Source: a virus. From it: a stretch of DNA of 34,293 nucleotides. How positions within the stretch are numbered: the first letter of the stretch is position 1; each line of letters opens with the position of its first letter. Of this stretch, positions 8,407-16,744 are shown piece after piece. The notes below the pieces were generated by a model. That model was not told the DNA's origin. It searched no databases and was given only the letters and a program-made list of their open reading frames with translations. Location of the stretch: positions 1-34,293 of the IMG/VR virus record IMGVR_UViG_3300005617_000842; one strand, given 5' to 3'. The position numbers and the translations under genes were made by a program.

Positions 8407-8433
8407 GTTGGGGTCCTCTCTTTACTGGATTTT

Positions 8434-9675
8434 TTAGACCGAAATCTTTCCGTTGACGCCGACCTTATGGACGGCTCCAGCGAAGAAGCCGTTGAAGGTG
8501 ATGTCCCGGAGGATCCGGTCTTTTTTGTCCTGGGTGGGAACATCCGCGATGGCCGGGATGAAGACCGTGGGCGCGGGATCGTTTGCGAGAATTCCCTGGT
8601 CGACGGCGAGATTCAGGCGGTTCAAAATGATTTGTCGGAAAACATCGCTTCCGGCTTCGGTGAAAGGGATTTTGTCCTCATCGACCAAGGCCTGATAGAT
8701 GTCGGCTTCCATGTTGGTCTGGATCCAGTCGGTGCCGAGCATGATGTCGATGAACTCGCCGGAGGCGACCACGCCTTCATGGGTGATGTCGATTCCGCCG
8801 ATGTTGGTATAGAAGTTCAGGCTCTTCGAGCGCCCATAGGTGAGTTGGGAAGGCGTAGGATTCGACGCGACCACTCCGGCCAGGTTTTTGAATTTCCAGG
8901 TGGAAGAGCCGGGATCCTTCGGGGCCTCTTCGCCGACCCAGGCGGCGGCGGCGCGGCTGTCCGCGTCTTCGCAGTAGATATAAAAGGTCCGGTCGTAATT
9001 CTTCGCTTTCATCACATCGGAAGCGGCCACCTTGGTGACGGTTCCGGCGGCATCCACGGCGGTCGATTCGTTCGCGCCGGTATTCGCATAGGTGAAAGAA
9101 GTGGTCAAAGGCGTGGTAAGAACCACCGCGCCGACCACGTTGTAGCCGGTGCCGCCGAGGGTGGCGATGGTTACCAGATCCCCCGGAGCCAGGCCGTGGA
9201 CCGATCCGGTGACGATGGTGGCGATATTCGAGGCGCGCGCGCGCGAAGCGGTCGCCACGGGGGTGGCGGCGGCCAGGGCGAGAGATTCCTTCGTCTCGAA
9301 AATGAAGAGCTTGATTTTCGCCTCGGTCCAGGCGGAGGCATTAAGAATGTCCGCGTTGGTGGGCTCAGAGAGCATGAGATAGTACCAATCATTGTCGAGC
9401 TGAACGAGGTCGTTCAATTCGTCTTCGAGAGCGCCCACGCCGCGCTTGGCGATTTTGATTTTTTCGGGTTTGATGGAGGACGCGAAAAGAGCGTTTGCGA
9501 GTTTGTATTCCTCGTCGGCGGCGACGAAATCGTCGGCCACATCGTCCATGCTGAAATAGGTGCGAACCCCGGAGAAGACCGGGCCGTCTGAGAAGATGAG
9601 AGGCACCCCGAATCCAACGCGGGATACGGCTTGTGCTTCGCGGGTGATGTTAATTTCTACGAACTCGTTACTCAT
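8434..9675 (-). CDS. Tail sheath protein (DUF3383-like)
   Basis: 413 aa. The start EFVEINITREAQAVSRVGFGVPLIFSD, then VADDFVAADEEYKLANALFASSIKPEKIKIAKRG, is the DUF3383 contractile sheath signature. The middle region about 150-215 carries an Ala/Thr/Val-rich insert (ATPVATASRARASNIATIV, GLAPGDLVTIATLGG) like an exposed immunoglobulin-like domain. The conserved C-terminal part has DPGSSTWKFKNLAGVVASNPTPSQL, then IGGIDITHEGVVASGEFIDIMLGTDWIQ. It contracts to drive the tube. Strong AGGGGG ribosome-binding site before ATG at 9675. Confidence 0.92.
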   Translation of the reverse strand: MSNEFVEINITREAQAVSRVGFGVPLIFSDGPVFSGVRTYFSMDDVADDFVAADEEYKLANALFASSIKPEKIKIAKRGVGALEDELNDLVQLDNDWYYLMLSEPTNADILNASAWTEAKIKLFIFETKESLALAAATPVATASRARASNIATIVTGSVHGLAPGDLVTIATLGGTGYNVVGAVVLTTPLTTSFTYANTGANESTAVDAAGTVTKVAASDVMKAKNYDRTFYIYCEDADSRAAAAWVGEEAPKDPGSSTWKFKNLAGVVASNPTPSQLTYGRSKSLNFYTNIGGIDITHEGVVASGEFIDIMLGTDWIQTNMEADIYQALVDEDKIPFTEAGSDVFRQIILNRLNLAVDQGILANDPAPTVFIPAIADVPTQDKKDRILRDITFNGFFAGAVHKVGVNGKISV

Positions 9676-9719
9676 GGGGTCCCCCTAACAAAAATTGATT
9701 CTACTATGTCGATAAACTG

Positions 9720-10208
9720 TCAAACTTCTTCCGGAGCCAGCTCGAATTTTTCAATCCAAGTCTCGTCCGTTCTGGTCTGGAAGCCGATGTAAAAACCGAA
9801 GTCGGCGACCATCCGCTCTTCAAAATTGGTGTCCAAAATCTCGGTGATGTCGAGGACTTGCGGGATGTTGTTCTGGCCGAGTCCGAGACGGCCGCATTCA
9901 GCGACCCAGGCCGGGAACTGCCCGAAGGCCACAAAATTGGTTAGGAACGTCCGGGATCCCTTGCCGAAGGCCTGGACAGAAAGAAGGATGGAGCGCATCC
10001 CGTTCACGTATTGCGTGGTGCCATCCATGACCAAATCGTCATTTCCGACCTTTGACGGCCCGGAGATAATTTTCAGAGAGACGAAGTTTTTTCCGATCCT
10101 GGCACCGCCTCGGTCCCGCCAAACAATCGGCCAGTCCTTCCCCGCGAACTTGGTGAAGAGATCATAGATTTTGTTTTCGACCTGTTCGAGGTCTATTCCT
10201 GGATTCAT
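9720..10208 (-). CDS. Neck/tail terminator protein (LIC12048-like)
   Basis: 162 aa. Starts with a helix (LEQVENKIYDLFTKFAG), then PIVWRDRGGARIGKNFVSLKIISGPSKVGNDDL, and ends with a beta region (DTNFEERMVADFGFYIGFQTR). This matches the 'phage neck terminator' family that caps the tail tube before head joining. It lies between head-closure and sheath genes. Its ATG overlaps the previous stop by 4 bases. Sequence motif is convincing; structural role is from family knowledge. Confidence 0.75.
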   Translation of the reverse strand: MNPGIDLEQVENKIYDLFTKFAGKDWPIVWRDRGGARIGKNFVSLKIISGPSKVGNDDLVMDGTTQYVNGMRSILLSVQAFGKGSRTFLTNFVAFGQFPAWVAECGRLGLGQNNIPQVLDITEILDTNFEERMVADFGFYIGFQTRTDETWIEKFELAPEEV

Positions 10209-10555
10209 GGGGCTGTCGGTATCTTCAAGGCGGTTGCTTTATAATGCGTCAAATTCGTTTTCTGTTGCCATTTCTCGACGCTCGAAACCTCATATTTCGC
10301 ATCACCCCAGACGATCACATCGGAGTTGATATTCGTTTTCTCCGGGATCCCCTGGAGGGCGAAAGAAGTATAGACCTTGACGATCTCCCTTGTGCGCTGG
10401 CTCTCAGGCAAAAGAAGAACCTCCCGCGCGGAAAGGCGCTGGACGGTGGCTTGAATGAAGAAGCACTCCGGTGCCTGGTCCACGGGGCGGCCATGGTCCC
10501 ATTTTGGGGCGACTTGCCGCTCCACCTTGATTTTTTCATTCCAGGTCGAAATCAT
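10205..10555 (-). CDS. Head closure / head-tail joining protein
   Basis: 116 aa, beta-rich. The segment EVLLLPESQRTREIVKVYTSFALQG followed by IVWGDAKYEVSSVEKWQQKTNLTHYKATALKI is the pattern of small stopper-type proteins: 'lp.G.R....i.iyt...l......g.D.i...g..Y.V..v..W'. These plug the portal after packaging. ATGA overlap on both sides indicates strict stoichiometric co-translation with neck proteins. Confidence 0.68.
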   Translation of the reverse strand: MISTWNEKIKVERQVAPKWDHGRPVDQAPECFFIQATVQRLSAREVLLLPESQRTREIVKVYTSFALQGIPEKTNINSDVIVWGDAKYEVSSVEKWQQKTNLTHYKATALKIPTAP

Positions 10556-11037
10556 TTTCTATCGACCACTTCATAATGAATTGTGTTCAAAAGCTGGCCT
10601 TTGTCGATGAGAGTATGGGAGCTTCCCTTCTTCGCAATCGTAGCCTCGGCGTTCTCCGGGCCGATCCCGGAAAGGATCTTGTCCTTGATTGCGGCCTGAA
10701 TGGTCATGCCGATTTGAGCCAGGGCCTTTTTTGCGGTGGTCTTTCCTAAAAGCATTTCCTTTTGAAGGATGTGCGTCAGGATTTGCCAGGAGCTTTTTTT
10801 CTGGTCATACGTCGAGCGCATGAAGGACCGCTCCGGCACATGGCCGTCTTCGGATCCGAATTCGTTCACCAGGGCAACGTCCAGAATCTTGAAAGATGTA
10901 TCGGCGGCCCCCCCCAGCGGATTGTCGGCGTCTTTCTGGAGGATCCCCACTTTGACGTAGGAATGACCGGCGTTTTGGCGCAAGGCGGCCAGAATCTTTT
11001 TGTGGCCCCTGTCTCTTTCTCTGGTTTTCCCTTTCAT
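10552..11037 (-). CDS. Neck / tail-completion protein (HK97 gp10-like)
   Basis: 161 aa using ATG at 11035-11037, which overlaps the preceding TGA. A TTG-initiated form reaching 11070 is possible but would overlap the previous gene by 37 bases. Motifs VKVGIL, VALVNEFGSEDGHVPERSFMRSTYDQKK and the basic helix AKKALAQIGMTIQAAIKDKI are typical of HK97 gp10 / P2 gpS / Mu virion-morphogenesis proteins (N.yG......PpR.f.r......). It completes the neck between stopper and tail terminator. Confidence 0.78.
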   Translation of the reverse strand: MKGKTRERDRGHKKILAALRQNAGHSYVKVGILQKDADNPLGGAADTSFKILDVALVNEFGSEDGHVPERSFMRSTYDQKKSSWQILTHILQKEMLLGKTTAKKALAQIGMTIQAAIKDKILSGIGPENAEATIAKKGSSHTLIDKGQLLNTIHYEVVDRK

Positions 11038-11372
11038 CCGACTAGGGGAGAGGTTGGAATGATCCGGCAAATATTCAGGAATTCAACGCCGTATGAGGTG
11101 GAGCCCATGGCGTCCTCGGCAAAGGCGTTTTCGTAGCTTCGAGAGAGATCCCCCACGCGCTCGGATGTGATGAGCCCACCCTGGCCGCCTCGGTTGTCAA
11201 CCTCGATTAAATGGGCTGTAAGAAAGGCGTGGGCCTGGTCGTAAAGCGCGCCGAGAATATCGGCGGAGATTCGCGCGGCGGCCCACGCTATTTTTGCCGT
11301 GACGTATGTTTCGTCTTCAAGGCCTGAAAGGTTCTTGAAGCTGGCCTTCATATAGGCCGGAGTCACGGCCAT
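11034..11372 (-). CDS. Head-tail connector, DUF4054-like
   Basis: 112 aa, all-helical. MKASFKNLSGLEDETYVTAKIAWAAARIS then ALYDQAHAFLTAHLIEVDNRGGQGGLITSERVGDLSRSY is the DUF4054 pattern (F..l.......v...l..A...v....wg..yd.A...laAHll). It binds the portal as an adaptor. ATG at 11372 lies 3 bases after the previous stop. Confidence 0.8.
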   Translation of the reverse strand: MAVTPAYMKASFKNLSGLEDETYVTAKIAWAAARISADILGALYDQAHAFLTAHLIEVDNRGGQGGLITSERVGDLSRSYENAFAEDAMGSTSYGVEFLNICRIIPTSPLVG

Positions 11373-11375
11373 GAT

Positions 11376-11759
11376 TTATTTTCCTTCGGCTTTGGCTTCC
11401 CCGGCGGTAAGCTCGTCGATGCGGTCCGAAATGGCACCGGCGACTTTCTTCCGATCCTCGCCAACAAGCCATTTTTCGAGCTGGGCGCGGCTGTTCGTGC
11501 CTTCGACAATCTTGATTGCCTCGCCTTCTTTCATGCGGGAAAGCTCGGATCCTTCGGGAGCCTTGTCGGCTTCTTTGGCGGCTCCGGCGCTCACTTCGGC
11601 CAGGACGCCGGATTGAAGGTTCTGTTTCACCATGGGGTGATTTTTCAGTTCCTTCCATGCGGCATCCGAGACCGTATTGTTTCCAGGGACGAGGTTCACG
11701 TCCGCGCCGCTCGAAAGCGGGTAGCTCCGGACATTTTTTGCGGTATTGCGAATAATCAT
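11376..11759 (-). CDS. Head-module protein of unknown function (Mu gp35-like position)
   Basis: 127 aa. An N-terminal beta-like part (MIIRNTAKNVRSYPLSSGADVNLVPGNNTVSDAAWKEL) precedes an alanine/glutamate-rich helical half. The opening pattern resembles small FluMu/Mu gp35-type proteins placed between capsid and connector genes, but I do not assign a family firmly. A strong AGGAGA ribosome-binding site precedes the ATG. Confidence 0.55.
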   Translation of the reverse strand: MIIRNTAKNVRSYPLSSGADVNLVPGNNTVSDAAWKELKNHPMVKQNLQSGVLAEVSAGAAKEADKAPEGSELSRMKEGEAIKIVEGTNSRAQLEKWLVGEDRKKVAGAISDRIDELTAGEAKAEGK

Positions 11760-11804
11760 CTGTGGTTTCTCCTAAACGATTTTTTCCTTTGGTTGGGCTC
11801 GGCC

Positions 11805-12734
11805 TTACACGCCGTCCGCGTAGGCGATGGACAGCGGGTAGTAAATGAGAACGCCGCCGATGCGGGAGTGGCAAGGGATCACCACTTCAAGGCCGGTTTC
11901 CTGGGGAGCGAGTTGCTCGAAGGATTGCGGGATTTCCAGGGTGAGGGCTTCGGGGTCCTTGCGGTAGGCGAAGGCGCGGGTAACCGAGCCGGATCCGGCG
12001 GTGGAAAGCTCGGTGAGCCACTCCACGCTTTTGATGTACGGATTCGTGGCGAGGAAATATTTCAGGAGAGAAATATCCGTGTTCGGAATCCGGGTGGTGG
12101 CGATGAGGTTGTAAACGTCGAGGGGGAGGAGCATGGTGTCCGGGATCTCGACGCCGTTGGTGATCTCCACCGGCTTGTTGGCGATGCGGTTCAAATCCCG
12201 GATAATGAGGTCCGGGGTGGTGACCTTCGAGGCGAAAGTCGTAAGAGCGCCCACGCCATCGGCGGCCAGGACCACCGCCGAAATGTTCGGGTTGGTATTG
12301 AGGCCCTGGAGATTCGAGGCGGTATCACCGAGGAAAGCGATGGAGTTCACTTTCTGGTCGTTCGCGCGGCGCGCGGCGTTGGCCCGGCGTTGCTCCAGGG
12401 GGCGGCCAGCCATGCGGGCGGCTTGGATTTCCTGAATGTTCCAGCCGTAGGACATGCCGATGCTCCGGACGACAGCCGAGAACTCCGCACCCTTCACATC
12501 GGCGCGCGGGAGATCGTCGGCGTAGTTGGAAATGATTTTTCCGATTCCCATCTGGTCCCATTGCTGGTAAATGATGGAAGAGGCACCGGGACCGGCTTCC
12601 CCGGAAATGGGGATCAAAAGGCCCGATGCGAATTTGAGCTGGGGATATTTCACATCGTAGGTGCGGGACTTGACGGCGGCGAGTTCGCGGTCGAAGAAAA
12701 TGGAGTCGTTGGAATCGAGGTTTCGGTATTTCAT
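11805..12734 (-). CDS. Major capsid protein, DUF2184 family
   Basis: 309 aa. Signatures are FFDRELAAVKSRTYDVKYPQLKF, LIPISGEAGPGASSIIYQQWDQMG and SYGWNIQEIQAARMAGRPLEQRRANAARRAND, then GVEIPDTMLLPLDVYNLIATTR. These are the hallmarks of the DUF2184 (Major_capsid_2) HK97-fold capsid family: an E-loop with 'dvk.p.l.....ipv....p.g...i.y..yd..G', and the conserved 'P..ly..l....'. A good AGGAG ribosome-binding site precedes the ATG. It is probably the most highly expressed gene in the window. Confidence 0.92.
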   Translation of the reverse strand: MKYRNLDSNDSIFFDRELAAVKSRTYDVKYPQLKFASGLLIPISGEAGPGASSIIYQQWDQMGIGKIISNYADDLPRADVKGAEFSAVVRSIGMSYGWNIQEIQAARMAGRPLEQRRANAARRANDQKVNSIAFLGDTASNLQGLNTNPNISAVVLAADGVGALTTFASKVTTPDLIIRDLNRIANKPVEITNGVEIPDTMLLPLDVYNLIATTRIPNTDISLLKYFLATNPYIKSVEWLTELSTAGSGSVTRAFAYRKDPEALTLEIPQSFEQLAPQETGLEVVIPCHSRIGGVLIYYPLSIAYADGV

Positions 12735-12764
12735 TGTTGGCTCTCCTGGAAAGTTTTCTTTCGG

Positions 12765-13265
12765 TTACGCGAGATTGACGGAAAGAACGGCAAAGCCGTT
12801 CGCGGAAGCGCCTTTTTCCCAGCGGGCGTTCGTGAGAAGCGCGGCGGTGTTGGTATCGGCGCTCTTCCGGAAAGCTCCGATGACGGTTCCGGTTCCGGTC
12901 GTATGCCGGACATAAACCGGGTCTTCCGTGGTGACGGCCTCTTCGACCTTCACATAGATGCGGCCCCGGCGGATGATCGCGGCGGAGTCGTAGGTTTCGT
13001 AACCATTGGTGGAAGAGGCGAGGTTTTCGCGGGCGAGATCGCGGACGGTGACGCCGAGAAACTTTTTCTCGTCGATCACGTTGGAAGCATGGACGCCGGA
13101 GGTGAGGACCTTGGCTTGCTTGTCCTTGTCGGTGCCGACCATCACGCCGAGGCCGAAGACAAGGGCCGCTTCGGCGGAGCGGGAGATAATGTCGTTGTTG
13201 CCGACATCGGCAAGGTTTCCGGCGACCGCTTCGGGCTGATTCATGGGGTAGGAAGTTTGGCTCAT
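12765..13265 (-). CDS. Capsid cement / decoration protein (Gp24-like)
   Basis: 166 aa. SYPMNQPEAVAGNLADVGNNDIISRSAEAALVFGLGVMVG, DEKKFLGVTVRD and AAIIRRGRIYVKVEEAVTTEDPVYVRHT are typical of the structural cement protein family found next to DUF2184 capsids ('p..a..G...d......s........i.fG..v........f.GVa......Y......v..kG.i.V....v..gd.v'). It stabilises the expanded shell. Good AAGGA ribosome-binding site. Confidence 0.85.
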   Translation of the reverse strand: MSQTSYPMNQPEAVAGNLADVGNNDIISRSAEAALVFGLGVMVGTDKDKQAKVLTSGVHASNVIDEKKFLGVTVRDLARENLASSTNGYETYDSAAIIRRGRIYVKVEEAVTTEDPVYVRHTTGTGTVIGAFRKSADTNTAALLTNARWEKGASANGFAVLSVNLA

Positions 13266-13298
13266 GGTGTTTTTCCTTTTAAAAGATTTTTTGTCCGC

Positions 13299-13892
13299 TT
13301 AGACGGCGGCGGGAGTTTTGGTCTTCCAGGCATCGCGGGATTCGGCCACCATCTTGGCGCGGGCCGCATCGGGGGCGGGAACGTCTTTGTTTCCGTCCTG
13401 GTTCAATTTCAGGAGGTGGTCGGCGATGGGATCCCGGCGGGACTCTTCGGCCTGGAAGGCTTCCAGGATGGAGTCAAATCGAACGTCCAGATAGTCGTTC
13501 GACTTGCCGTCGAGATTGACGGAAGCACCGGAAGCCGAGACGGAGGCCTCGATAACGGCGCGCTTGATTTGATGCTCGTTCAGGCCTTCGAACTTGAAGT
13601 CGGCGGGGAGGACTTTTTTCGCGGCGGAGGTGATTCCGTCCAGGCGAATCTTTTCTTTGTCGGCTTTAAGGGTTTTGTTCTCGGCTTCGAGAGCCGTGAT
13701 TTTTTCGCCCAGGGTGTCCATGTTGGCCTGAGCGGCGGCGGCGGCCTTGGGGTCGGCGGCGGGCGCGGGGGCTTTTTTCAAGGCGTCGAGCTGGGCTTTC
13801 GTGTCGGTGTTCACCGCTTGCTCGGCCATGTAGGCGTCGAACAGTTCCGGCGAAACCTCGAACTCCATTCCGTTGATCGTGATTTTTTTCAT
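13299..13892 (-). CDS. Possible independent scaffold protein from an internal start
   Basis: In-frame ATG at 13890-13892 inside the protease gene begins MKKITINGMEFEVSPELFD, the way separate phage scaffolds commonly begin. It is preceded by a GGGGG run 5 bases upstream (and AGGA further up). It would give a 197-aa free scaffold, like lambda Nu3 inside C. Start context is seen; actual use is inferred. Confidence 0.45.
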   Translation of the reverse strand: MKKITINGMEFEVSPELFDAYMAEQAVNTDTKAQLDALKKAPAPAADPKAAAAAQANMDTLGEKITALEAENKTLKADKEKIRLDGITSAAKKVLPADFKFEGLNEHQIKRAVIEASVSASGASVNLDGKSNDYLDVRFDSILEAFQAEESRRDPIADHLLKLNQDGNKDVPAPDAARAKMVAESRDAWKTKTPAAV

Positions 13893-14495
13893 ATTTCCCC
13901 CGTCCTTTTTTGGTTTTTCTTTGAAATCCGAAATATTATAGTTTTTGTTTTCAGATTTGACCATTATGGCGTCTTCGCTGTCAAGGCGAAAAGTAAGCTG
14001 GTCACCGCCGCGCGCCGAATCGACGAGAGCCAAATGGTTGTAGCGGATGTTCCGCTGGATTAAATCGTAGGGCTGGCCCTTCCAAACTCCGGGCGTCATT
14101 TCCTTTTCCAGGACGTAGCCGCACGAAAGCTGGTTCCGCCCAGCCTTCACCGCGTCGATGCCATCCTGGGAGAAAATGTTCAGGCGCGTCGAAACCATTT
14201 CCTCATCGGTTTCAACCTCATCGGAGGTCGTACCAACGGAAAGAGACTTCGCGTTTGCCGGGGTAACCATCCCTTCGCGGGGGTGATCGTTGGTGATGGG
14301 GATACTTTTCAGGCTGGAGAGAGAGTCGGGATTGAAAACTTCTTCCGGAAGGCGAAGCTCCCGGATGACCGATCCGTCCGGCTGTTTGTAGTTGAAAACG
14401 CCCACGCGCGTGACAGCGGCGGGGATCCTTAAAAAGCCTTCGGGGGTGACTTCAAACTTACCGATTGAATCAACGTGAGAAAAACGACTTGGCAT
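13299..14495 (-). CDS. Prohead protease (DUF2213) fused to scaffold
   Basis: 398 aa from ATG at 14493-14495. A GTG at 14564 would overlap the previous gene by 31 bases and add atypical sequence. Residues 10-150 contain EGFLRIPAAVTRVGVFNYKQPDG, EVFNPDSLSSLKSIPITNDHP and LSCGYVLEKEMTPGVWKG, then RYNHLALVDSARGG. This is the DUF2213 maturation protease pattern with conserved His and Ser (TnDHP; NHLAlVd.aR.G). From about residue 202 the protein is an alanine/lysine/glutamate-rich coiled coil (NMDTLGEKITALEAENKTLK), the scaffold. Protease cleaves scaffold during head maturation. Confidence 0.85.
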   Translation of the reverse strand: MPSRFSHVDSIGKFEVTPEGFLRIPAAVTRVGVFNYKQPDGSVIRELRLPEEVFNPDSLSSLKSIPITNDHPREGMVTPANAKSLSVGTTSDEVETDEEMVSTRLNIFSQDGIDAVKAGRNQLSCGYVLEKEMTPGVWKGQPYDLIQRNIRYNHLALVDSARGGDQLTFRLDSEDAIMVKSENKNYNISDFKEKPKKDGGNMKKITINGMEFEVSPELFDAYMAEQAVNTDTKAQLDALKKAPAPAADPKAAAAAQANMDTLGEKITALEAENKTLKADKEKIRLDGITSAAKKVLPADFKFEGLNEHQIKRAVIEASVSASGASVNLDGKSNDYLDVRFDSILEAFQAEESRRDPIADHLLKLNQDGNKDVPAPDAARAKMVAESRDAWKTKTPAAV

Positions 14496-14533
14496 TGAGG
14501 GAAGTATAAACGCTTTCGTTCCCGCGCACAAAT

Positions 14534-15406
14534 TTAAAAGACAATTTTCGGCTCGGCGTAGCACCGGCAGTTGACGGCCTGGCCGGGCGGTCCGCCTTCG
14601 GGGGGCGAATCCCAGGAGAAGGTCTTCCCTTCCCGCGCGAAATGGGAAGGCTCGGCGTTCGGATAGAGCCCGTCCGGATTGCCGCGCACTCTTTCATCGC
14701 GGACGGTCCTCCAGATATATTCCTTCACCCCGACATCCTTTTGCCGGTCTTCGGTGAGGACTGCATTCAGCTTTGAAACTTGGTCGCGGGCGATGAGCTG
14801 GGCGCGGCGCTTGCCGATCCCGAATTCCTCCATGAGCGACTTCTTCAAGGATCCGATTGTCGATCCGCCTTTGAAGCCCTCGACCACCTTGGCCTCGATC
14901 CGCTCAATCATCCGGCGGGGAAGGTTTTTGATAAAGGCCCCGGTCTCCTGCTTATAAATCGACATCCGGGCCGCGATTCCGGCGTTTGTGAATGGAGGAT
15001 TGACCGCCATTACTGAGGAAATGACCCGCGCTTGGTCGGCCTGATTGTGCGCGTCTACCTCGGTCACCACGCGCTCGGCCAGGGTTTCATCCCCGGCCAT
15101 TGAAAAGCGGATCTCGAATAAATCGCGGATGCTTTGGAAGGCGCGGGAAAGGTCGTCCCCCTCGGCGTCCTTTCGGACGGAGGCGAGATAGCCCTTTGCC
15201 CCTTCGATCACGGGGAATAGATGCGCCTTTACAAGCTTGGCGACATACGCCGCGCGCGCAATGAGTTGCTTTCTAAGCTTTACGCGTGCCGCTTCCGGCG
15301 GGAGCGCCCGGACTGGCCGGTTTCGGATTCGCCCCTGGGAGAGGCGCTTCACTTCCCGGTGCCGGATCATCTTCCGAAGGCGTTCCGCTTGCGCTGTTTG
15401 GGTCAT
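14534..15406 (-). CDS. Head morphogenesis protein, Mu gpF / SPP1 gp7-like
   Basis: 290 aa. The C-terminal motif from about residue 225 reads LIARDQVSKLNAVLTEDRQKDVGVKEYIWRT, then SHFAREGKTFSWDSPPEGG and GQAVNCRCYAEP. This is the defining Mu gpF / SPP1 gp7 signature (A.te......R..G...y.W.t..D..vr..H....G..f....PP..G.P..CRC.a). The N-terminus is a basic helix. ATG at 15406 follows a GGAAG ribosome-binding site and lies 134 bases inside the portal gene. A minor head protein, possibly ejected with DNA. Confidence 0.9.
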   Translation of the reverse strand: MTQTAQAERLRKMIRHREVKRLSQGRIRNRPVRALPPEAARVKLRKQLIARAAYVAKLVKAHLFPVIEGAKGYLASVRKDAEGDDLSRAFQSIRDLFEIRFSMAGDETLAERVVTEVDAHNQADQARVISSVMAVNPPFTNAGIAARMSIYKQETGAFIKNLPRRMIERIEAKVVEGFKGGSTIGSLKKSLMEEFGIGKRRAQLIARDQVSKLNAVLTEDRQKDVGVKEYIWRTVRDERVRGNPDGLYPNAEPSHFAREGKTFSWDSPPEGGPPGQAVNCRCYAEPKIVF

Positions 15407-16742
15407 TTATTTCTTCCATCCTTTCCGGTTCAATTTTGGTATCATCGGAAAATTTCTCGCCGCCGAATCTGGAGAGCGCCACTTCGTCGGGCATGAGTAC
15501 GCCGTTCGTAATATAGATGGCGTCCTTCTCGGCCACGGTCTTCTCGTACTCGGCGCGCTCTTTGTCGCTCATTTGCCAAAGCGGGGCGAAATCATAGCCC
15601 CATTCCTCGGAAGGCTGGAATTTGTAGTCCTTCGCGGCCTCAATGATCCGATTCAAATAATTGATCGGCTCCCGGAGAGTCGCTTCCTGTTGATGGCGCA
15701 CATGGTCGTAATAACTCACTTCTTCGGATCGGCCATCCGCGCCCAGGCCGGAAGGTGAGTCGCCAAGAATGATAGTGTGCGGCATTCCCGTTGCCGCGAC
15801 GAGGCGGTTGTTCACTTGCTCCAGGACATCCTTCAAGCCGGTGAGCGTCGAAGTGTGTACGTCCCATTCCTCGCCATCGTCGATCACCACGGTATTGAGG
15901 ACCGAGCGGGTGGTATTAAAGAGGCTGAGGCGGTCCATGATCTTTTGAGACTGGCCGCCGACCACCTTGGTGCCGAGGCCCTTCATCTTCAAAACTCCCT
16001 GGCGGAAGTCTTGAATCACGGAGACAACAGAATTGTGGGACTGATTGAAATTTGAAATGATCTCTTTGATCCTGGAGAGGATCGAGCCGCCCCAATAGTT
16101 GTGGGCGATGAAGCGGCGGCGCGGGAGCTTGACGCCCTCGAAGCGGATCACGCGGGTATGGTGGATGAGCTGGGCGCTCGAAAGATTCTCCTGACCGCCT
16201 GGAGTGGAGAGCCGATAAAATTCCGGGAGCCCAAAGGCCGGGCTATTTATGTCGTTGATGATTTTCGGCTCGGAAATGAGTTCGTAGCGATTCACCACCA
16301 GAAGGTTTTTAACCCGCTTGATCTTGGTGAAGTCCACCGGCTTGTCCCAGCCGAGGCCGTCTTCCAGGGCGAGAAGGATTCCCGCGCCGCCATAGAGCCG
16401 CGCCCATTGCCAGGCCGCGCGGTATTGCGTTTGAACCCGGAGGTTCTTATAAATCGAGGTGATCTTTTTCTTTTCCTCGGATTCGAGGTTTGAGAACTCC
16501 ACCCATTCGCGGGTGCCGTCGAAAGGGATCCGATCACATACGCGCTCGGCGATGTCGTCGGCCTCATAGAGTTCTTCGAGCTGGGCCTGGCTCATGATCT
16601 CGGCCATGGGCGTGGCCGCGACCCGCTTGTCCTTCCCGCTGATGCCCAGGCCGGTGAGGATATTCACCCAGCCGTCAAAATTCCAGTGGGATTTTCTAAT
16701 TGCCGAAACGATTGTTTTCTCTTCTTTCGCTTTCAGTTTCAT
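15273..16742 (-). CDS. Portal protein (DUF1073 / Phage_portal_3-like)
   Basis: 489 aa from ATG at 16740-16742; a TTG six bases upstream (16748) overlaps the terL stop and is an alternative. Signatures are FDGWVNILTGLGISGKDKR, YEADDIAERVCDRIPFDGTREW, WQWARLYGGAGILLALEDG and HNYWGGSILSRIKEIISNF, then MPHTIILGDSPSGLGADGRSE. All are typical of DUF1073 portals (domain sometimes called 'Acb1 family' in databases, but here length and context say portal). The C-terminal 45 residues are Pro/Gly/Ser-rich and overlap the next gene. Forms the dodecameric DNA channel. Confidence 0.9.
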   Translation of the reverse strand: MKLKAKEEKTIVSAIRKSHWNFDGWVNILTGLGISGKDKRVAATPMAEIMSQAQLEELYEADDIAERVCDRIPFDGTREWVEFSNLESEEKKKITSIYKNLRVQTQYRAAWQWARLYGGAGILLALEDGLGWDKPVDFTKIKRVKNLLVVNRYELISEPKIINDINSPAFGLPEFYRLSTPGGQENLSSAQLIHHTRVIRFEGVKLPRRRFIAHNYWGGSILSRIKEIISNFNQSHNSVVSVIQDFRQGVLKMKGLGTKVVGGQSQKIMDRLSLFNTTRSVLNTVVIDDGEEWDVHTSTLTGLKDVLEQVNNRLVAATGMPHTIILGDSPSGLGADGRSEEVSYYDHVRHQQEATLREPINYLNRIIEAAKDYKFQPSEEWGYDFAPLWQMSDKERAEYEKTVAEKDAIYITNGVLMPDEVALSRFGGEKFSDDTKIEPERMEEINDPNSASGTPSEDDPAPGSEAPLPGANPKPASPGAPAGSGTRKA

Positions 16743-16744
16743 TT

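Noticed and set aside
8206-9591. Long plus-strand open frame (461 codons) opposite the sheath gene
   Set aside because: Antisense shadow of the DUF3383 sheath gene; glycine/aspartate-rich and without a start signal or motif.
9695-9722. TTGACA followed by TAGAAT before the sheath gene, promoter-like
   Set aside because: The spacer is only 14 bp, and TTGACA lies in the end of the neck gene. Not reported as a promoter.
11613-14063. Very long plus-strand open frame (816 codons) opposite the capsid genes
   Set aside because: It is antisense to strongly supported capsid, cement and scaffold genes, is Gly/Asp/Val/Phe-rich, and shows no family motif. A shadow of codon bias in GC-rich genes.
15273-16742. 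Portal as an anti-CBASS (Acb1) enzyme, a label often given to DUF1073 proteins
   Set aside because: Length, position between terL and the F-like gene, and portal motifs fit a structural portal; no phosphodiesterase HxT motifs were seen.
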